A DNA stretch of 16,607 nt. It comes from Alphaproteobacteria bacterium (lineage in GTDB: Bacteria; Pseudomonadota; Alphaproteobacteria; GCA-2731375). Shown piece after piece: positions 15,426-16,607 of the stretch. The stretch spans positions 1 to 16,607 of the forward strand of contig JASLMY010000101.1 of assembly GCA_030746295.1 (NCBI GenBank), in the 5' to 3' direction. A model generated the notes under the pieces. That model worked only from the letters and a program-made list of their open reading frames with translations, did no database searches and was not told where the DNA came from. Positions within the stretch are counted from its first letter, which is position 1. Each line of letters begins with the position of its first letter. A program made the position numbers and the translations under genes.

Positions 15426-15866
15426 TCAGGAGGTCTCGACGATGGGCGAGGCACGGTCCTCGTAGGGGATGACCTCGGCGATGCATTCCCGATTGATCAG
15501 GTGGATTTCGCCGTTCGCCGTTTCCAACGGCAGGAAGGCGTCCTCGCCGTTCAAGAGGTCCTTGATCCGCTGATCGCCGGTGATGAAGACGCAGCCCTCG
15601 TAGGTCTTGCCGGTCGTCGTCTCGACGCGCACCGTGGCCCGGTCCTTCGGCTTGCGCGTATTGGTGGTCGCGAAATAGAGGTGGTCCTTGACGATGCGTG
15701 CGTCGTCGACTTCCGCTTGCAGCTCCTCATTGCGCTGGCGAAGCTCCCGGATCTCGGCTTCGAGCTGCGTCAGCTCCGACTCGAGGTCCCGTTCGCGATC
15801 GCGTTGGCCGGCGACCACTCTCGACGCCGCCAGGGCCCGTGCCTCGAGGCCGTCTTCGTCTGCCAT
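15426..15866 (-). CDS. coiled-coil plus MYYA-domain protein, 146 aa
   Basis: Function unknown. Residues about 24-60 form a strongly heptad-like coiled coil (DLESELTQLEAEIRELRQRN and following), rich in Glu, Leu, Arg and Gln. Residues about 63-136 are a MYYA domain: LYFATT start, KTYEGCVFITGDQRIKDLLNG, AFLPLE, and closing LINRECIAEVIP. This copy is the most divergent of the five: the closing R-V becomes E-V and P-F becomes P-L. No signal peptide or membrane helix is seen, so it is probably cytoplasmic and oligomeric. The frame opens at 15986 but ATG at 15866 follows GGGGAGGA, a strong ribosome binding site. It is 200 bp downstream of the 89-aa paralogue (15867-16066 shows no convincing promoter). 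Confidence 0.85.
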   Translation of the reverse strand: MADEDGLEARALAASRVVAGQRDRERDLESELTQLEAEIRELRQRNEELQAEVDDARIVKDHLYFATTNTRKPKDRATVRVETTTGKTYEGCVFITGDQRIKDLLNGEDAFLPLETANGEIHLINRECIAEVIPYEDRASPIVETS

Positions 15867-16066
15867 CGCCGTTCCTCCCCAATCTCGTCGAGCGGTCGCC
15901 GTCACTGCGTCGATGTCTGTCTGGCCGTCAGGATAGCGCAATCTGAAAAGCAGTTCGACCCGGCCCGCAGCCGAGGAGGAGGCCACCGCCGGAGCGCGCT
16001 AGCAGGTTCAGACCGTTCTCAGCCGAGCGAGCGAAAGCCCGAATTGGTGGCCGGAGCGGACGGGCC

Positions 16067-16336
16067 TCAAGCGACCATCGCTCGATCGTCTTCGCCGTCC
16101 TCTTCCTCCGTCGCCCCGTGAGGGACGACGCGGGAAATCGAGGTCCGGTTGAGGATGAATATGCTGGCGTCCTGGGTCTCGAAGGGGATGAAATCGCTGG
16201 CGCCATTCAACAGATCGGTGATCCGCTGCGGCCCGGTGACGAAGAGATATCCCTCCAGCGTCTCGCCTTCCATGGTGACGACCGAAACCGCGGTCTTCTT
16301 CTTCGGCGCCTTGCGGTATGTGTTGGCGTAGTACAT
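16067..16336 (-). CDS. stand-alone MYYA-domain protein, 89 aa
   Basis: Function unknown. Essentially the whole protein is one copy of the ~72-residue domain: MYYA start, PKKKTAVSVVTMEGETLEG, LFVTGPQRITDLLNG, DFIPFE, and FILNRTSISRVVP, followed by an acidic tail (EEEDGEDD). By eye about 42 of 74 residues equal the first copy in the 490-aa membrane protein and about 41 of 74 equal its third copy. It is predicted cytoplasmic and beta-rich. ATG at 16336 follows GGAGGGGAG. A CRP-like site and -10 element lie upstream in a divergent control region. Confidence 0.87.
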   Translation of the reverse strand: MYYANTYRKAPKKKTAVSVVTMEGETLEGYLFVTGPQRITDLLNGASDFIPFETQDASIFILNRTSISRVVPHGATEEEDGEDDRAMVA

Positions 16337-16379
16337 TGGCTCCCCTCCGGATTTTAGTTGATAGTCTAACCTTCTCCCA

Positions 16380-16422
16380 AATATAGGCGCTCGTCGCCAA
16401 AGATTCTGTGACGGGTGTCACG
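16380..16422 (-). promoter_or_regulatory. candidate CRP-type class II promoter for the 89-aa gene
   Basis: TGTGACGGGTGTCACG at 16407-16422 matches the CRP pattern TGTGA-N6-TCACA at nine of ten defined positions. On the minus strand a -10 element TATATT (16385-16380, five of six) implies +1 at 16373. That places the palindrome centre (16414.5) at exactly -41.5, the class II activator position, with no recognisable -35 element. The predicted leader is about 37 bases and includes the ribosome binding site. The regulator itself is not in the window. Confidence 0.55.
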
Positions 16423-16510
16423 CTCCGGGATGGAACCGCTGCGCCGGCGGCCGCGCTCTCGCGCATTGGTCAGAGCCTTCGTCGGCGGCGCACGCGATCG
16501 ATCGGCCAGC

Positions 16511-16553
16511 TGTGACGGCGATCACTCGTCGACGGCCGGAACCGACCTAGATC
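16511..16553 (+). promoter_or_regulatory. second CRP-like site, placed for the rightward gene
   Basis: TGTGACGGCGATCACT at 16511-16526 also matches TGTGA-N6-TCACA at nine of ten positions. Its centre (16518.5) is 104 bp from the first site. If it acts at -41.5 toward the right, +1 is 16560 and the -10 would be TAGATC (16548-16553), only three of six. The predicted leader to the ATG at 16584 is 24 bases and contains GAAAGAAGGAA. The site is clear; the -10 is weak. Confidence 0.45.
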
Positions 16554-16583
16554 CGCTGCAGCAAGAAAGAAGGAATTGCCGCC

Positions 16584-16607
16584 ATGCCTCGCGTCATCGT
16601 AGCGAAC
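16584..16607 (+). CDS. 5' end of a gene running off the window (8 codons)
   Basis: ATG at 16584 is preceded by GAAAGAAGGAATTGCCGCC, a good ribosome binding site at normal spacing, and opens the reading frame MPRVIVAN before the window ends. It is divergent from the 89-aa MYYA-domain gene across 247 bp that carry two CRP-like sites. Product cannot be named from eight residues. Confidence 0.5.

Noticed and set aside
16026..16066. GCCCG...CGGGC repeat just after the 89-aa gene as a possible terminator
   Set aside because: Five-base arms around a 19-base loop with a short interrupted T stretch; likely chance.
1..16607. tRNA, rRNA, CRISPR array, insertion sequence or att site
   Set aside because: No transposase or integrase motif, no regularly spaced repeats and no tRNA-like cloverleaf was seen. 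Intergenic gaps are all under 250 bp.

Overview
This 16.6 kb window is GC-rich and densely coded, with no tRNA, rRNA, CRISPR array or recognisable mobile element. Gene content and style (acyl-CoA dehydrogenase, class-specific amidase, proteobacterial-type split indolepyruvate oxidoreductase, PilZ and Sel1 proteins, short intergenic gaps) suggest an alphaproteobacterium, perhaps of the Rhodospirillales type. That assignment is an inference; nothing in the window is diagnostic of a genus.

Layout. The left end (40-2722, minus strand) holds a membrane protein with three tandem copies of a ~72-residue domain followed by a transmembrane helix and Sel1 repeats, then an acyl-CoA dehydrogenase. Next (2828-4196, minus) is a pair encoding an EthD-like protein and an aldo/keto reductase, then a lone PilZ protein on the plus strand (4389-4718). 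The centre is a divergent catabolic block. A Rieske oxygenase alpha subunit and an isochorismatase-like hydrolase run left (4751-6776). A five-gene plus-strand operon runs right (6966-14388): both subunits of a 2-oxoacid (indolepyruvate-type) ferredoxin oxidoreductase, an amidase, a D-2-hydroxyacid dehydrogenase and an LLM-class flavin monooxygenase. An SMP-30/gluconolactonase-like protein (14402-15289) converges on that operon. The right end (15426-16336, minus) holds two further small genes carrying the same ~72-residue domain. The first codons of a divergent plus-strand gene lie at the extreme edge.

How the genes may work together (inference). The central enzymes could hydroxylate an aromatic or N-containing compound (Rieske, LLM), cleave C-N and lactone bonds (isochorismatase-like hydrolase, amidase, SMP-30), oxidise a 2-hydroxyacid to a 2-oxoacid, and decarboxylate it to an acyl-CoA with ferredoxin as acceptor. 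The substrate cannot be read from sequence.

The most unusual content is the repeated domain, called here the 'MYYA domain'. It occurs five times in three genes flanking the catabolic block, once as a stand-alone 89-residue protein, once behind a coiled coil, and three times in a row on a membrane-anchored Sel1 protein. The second notable item is a pair of CRP-like palindromes in the 247 bp divergent region at the right end, each placed at the class II (-41.5) distance from a possible -10 element of one of the divergent genes.
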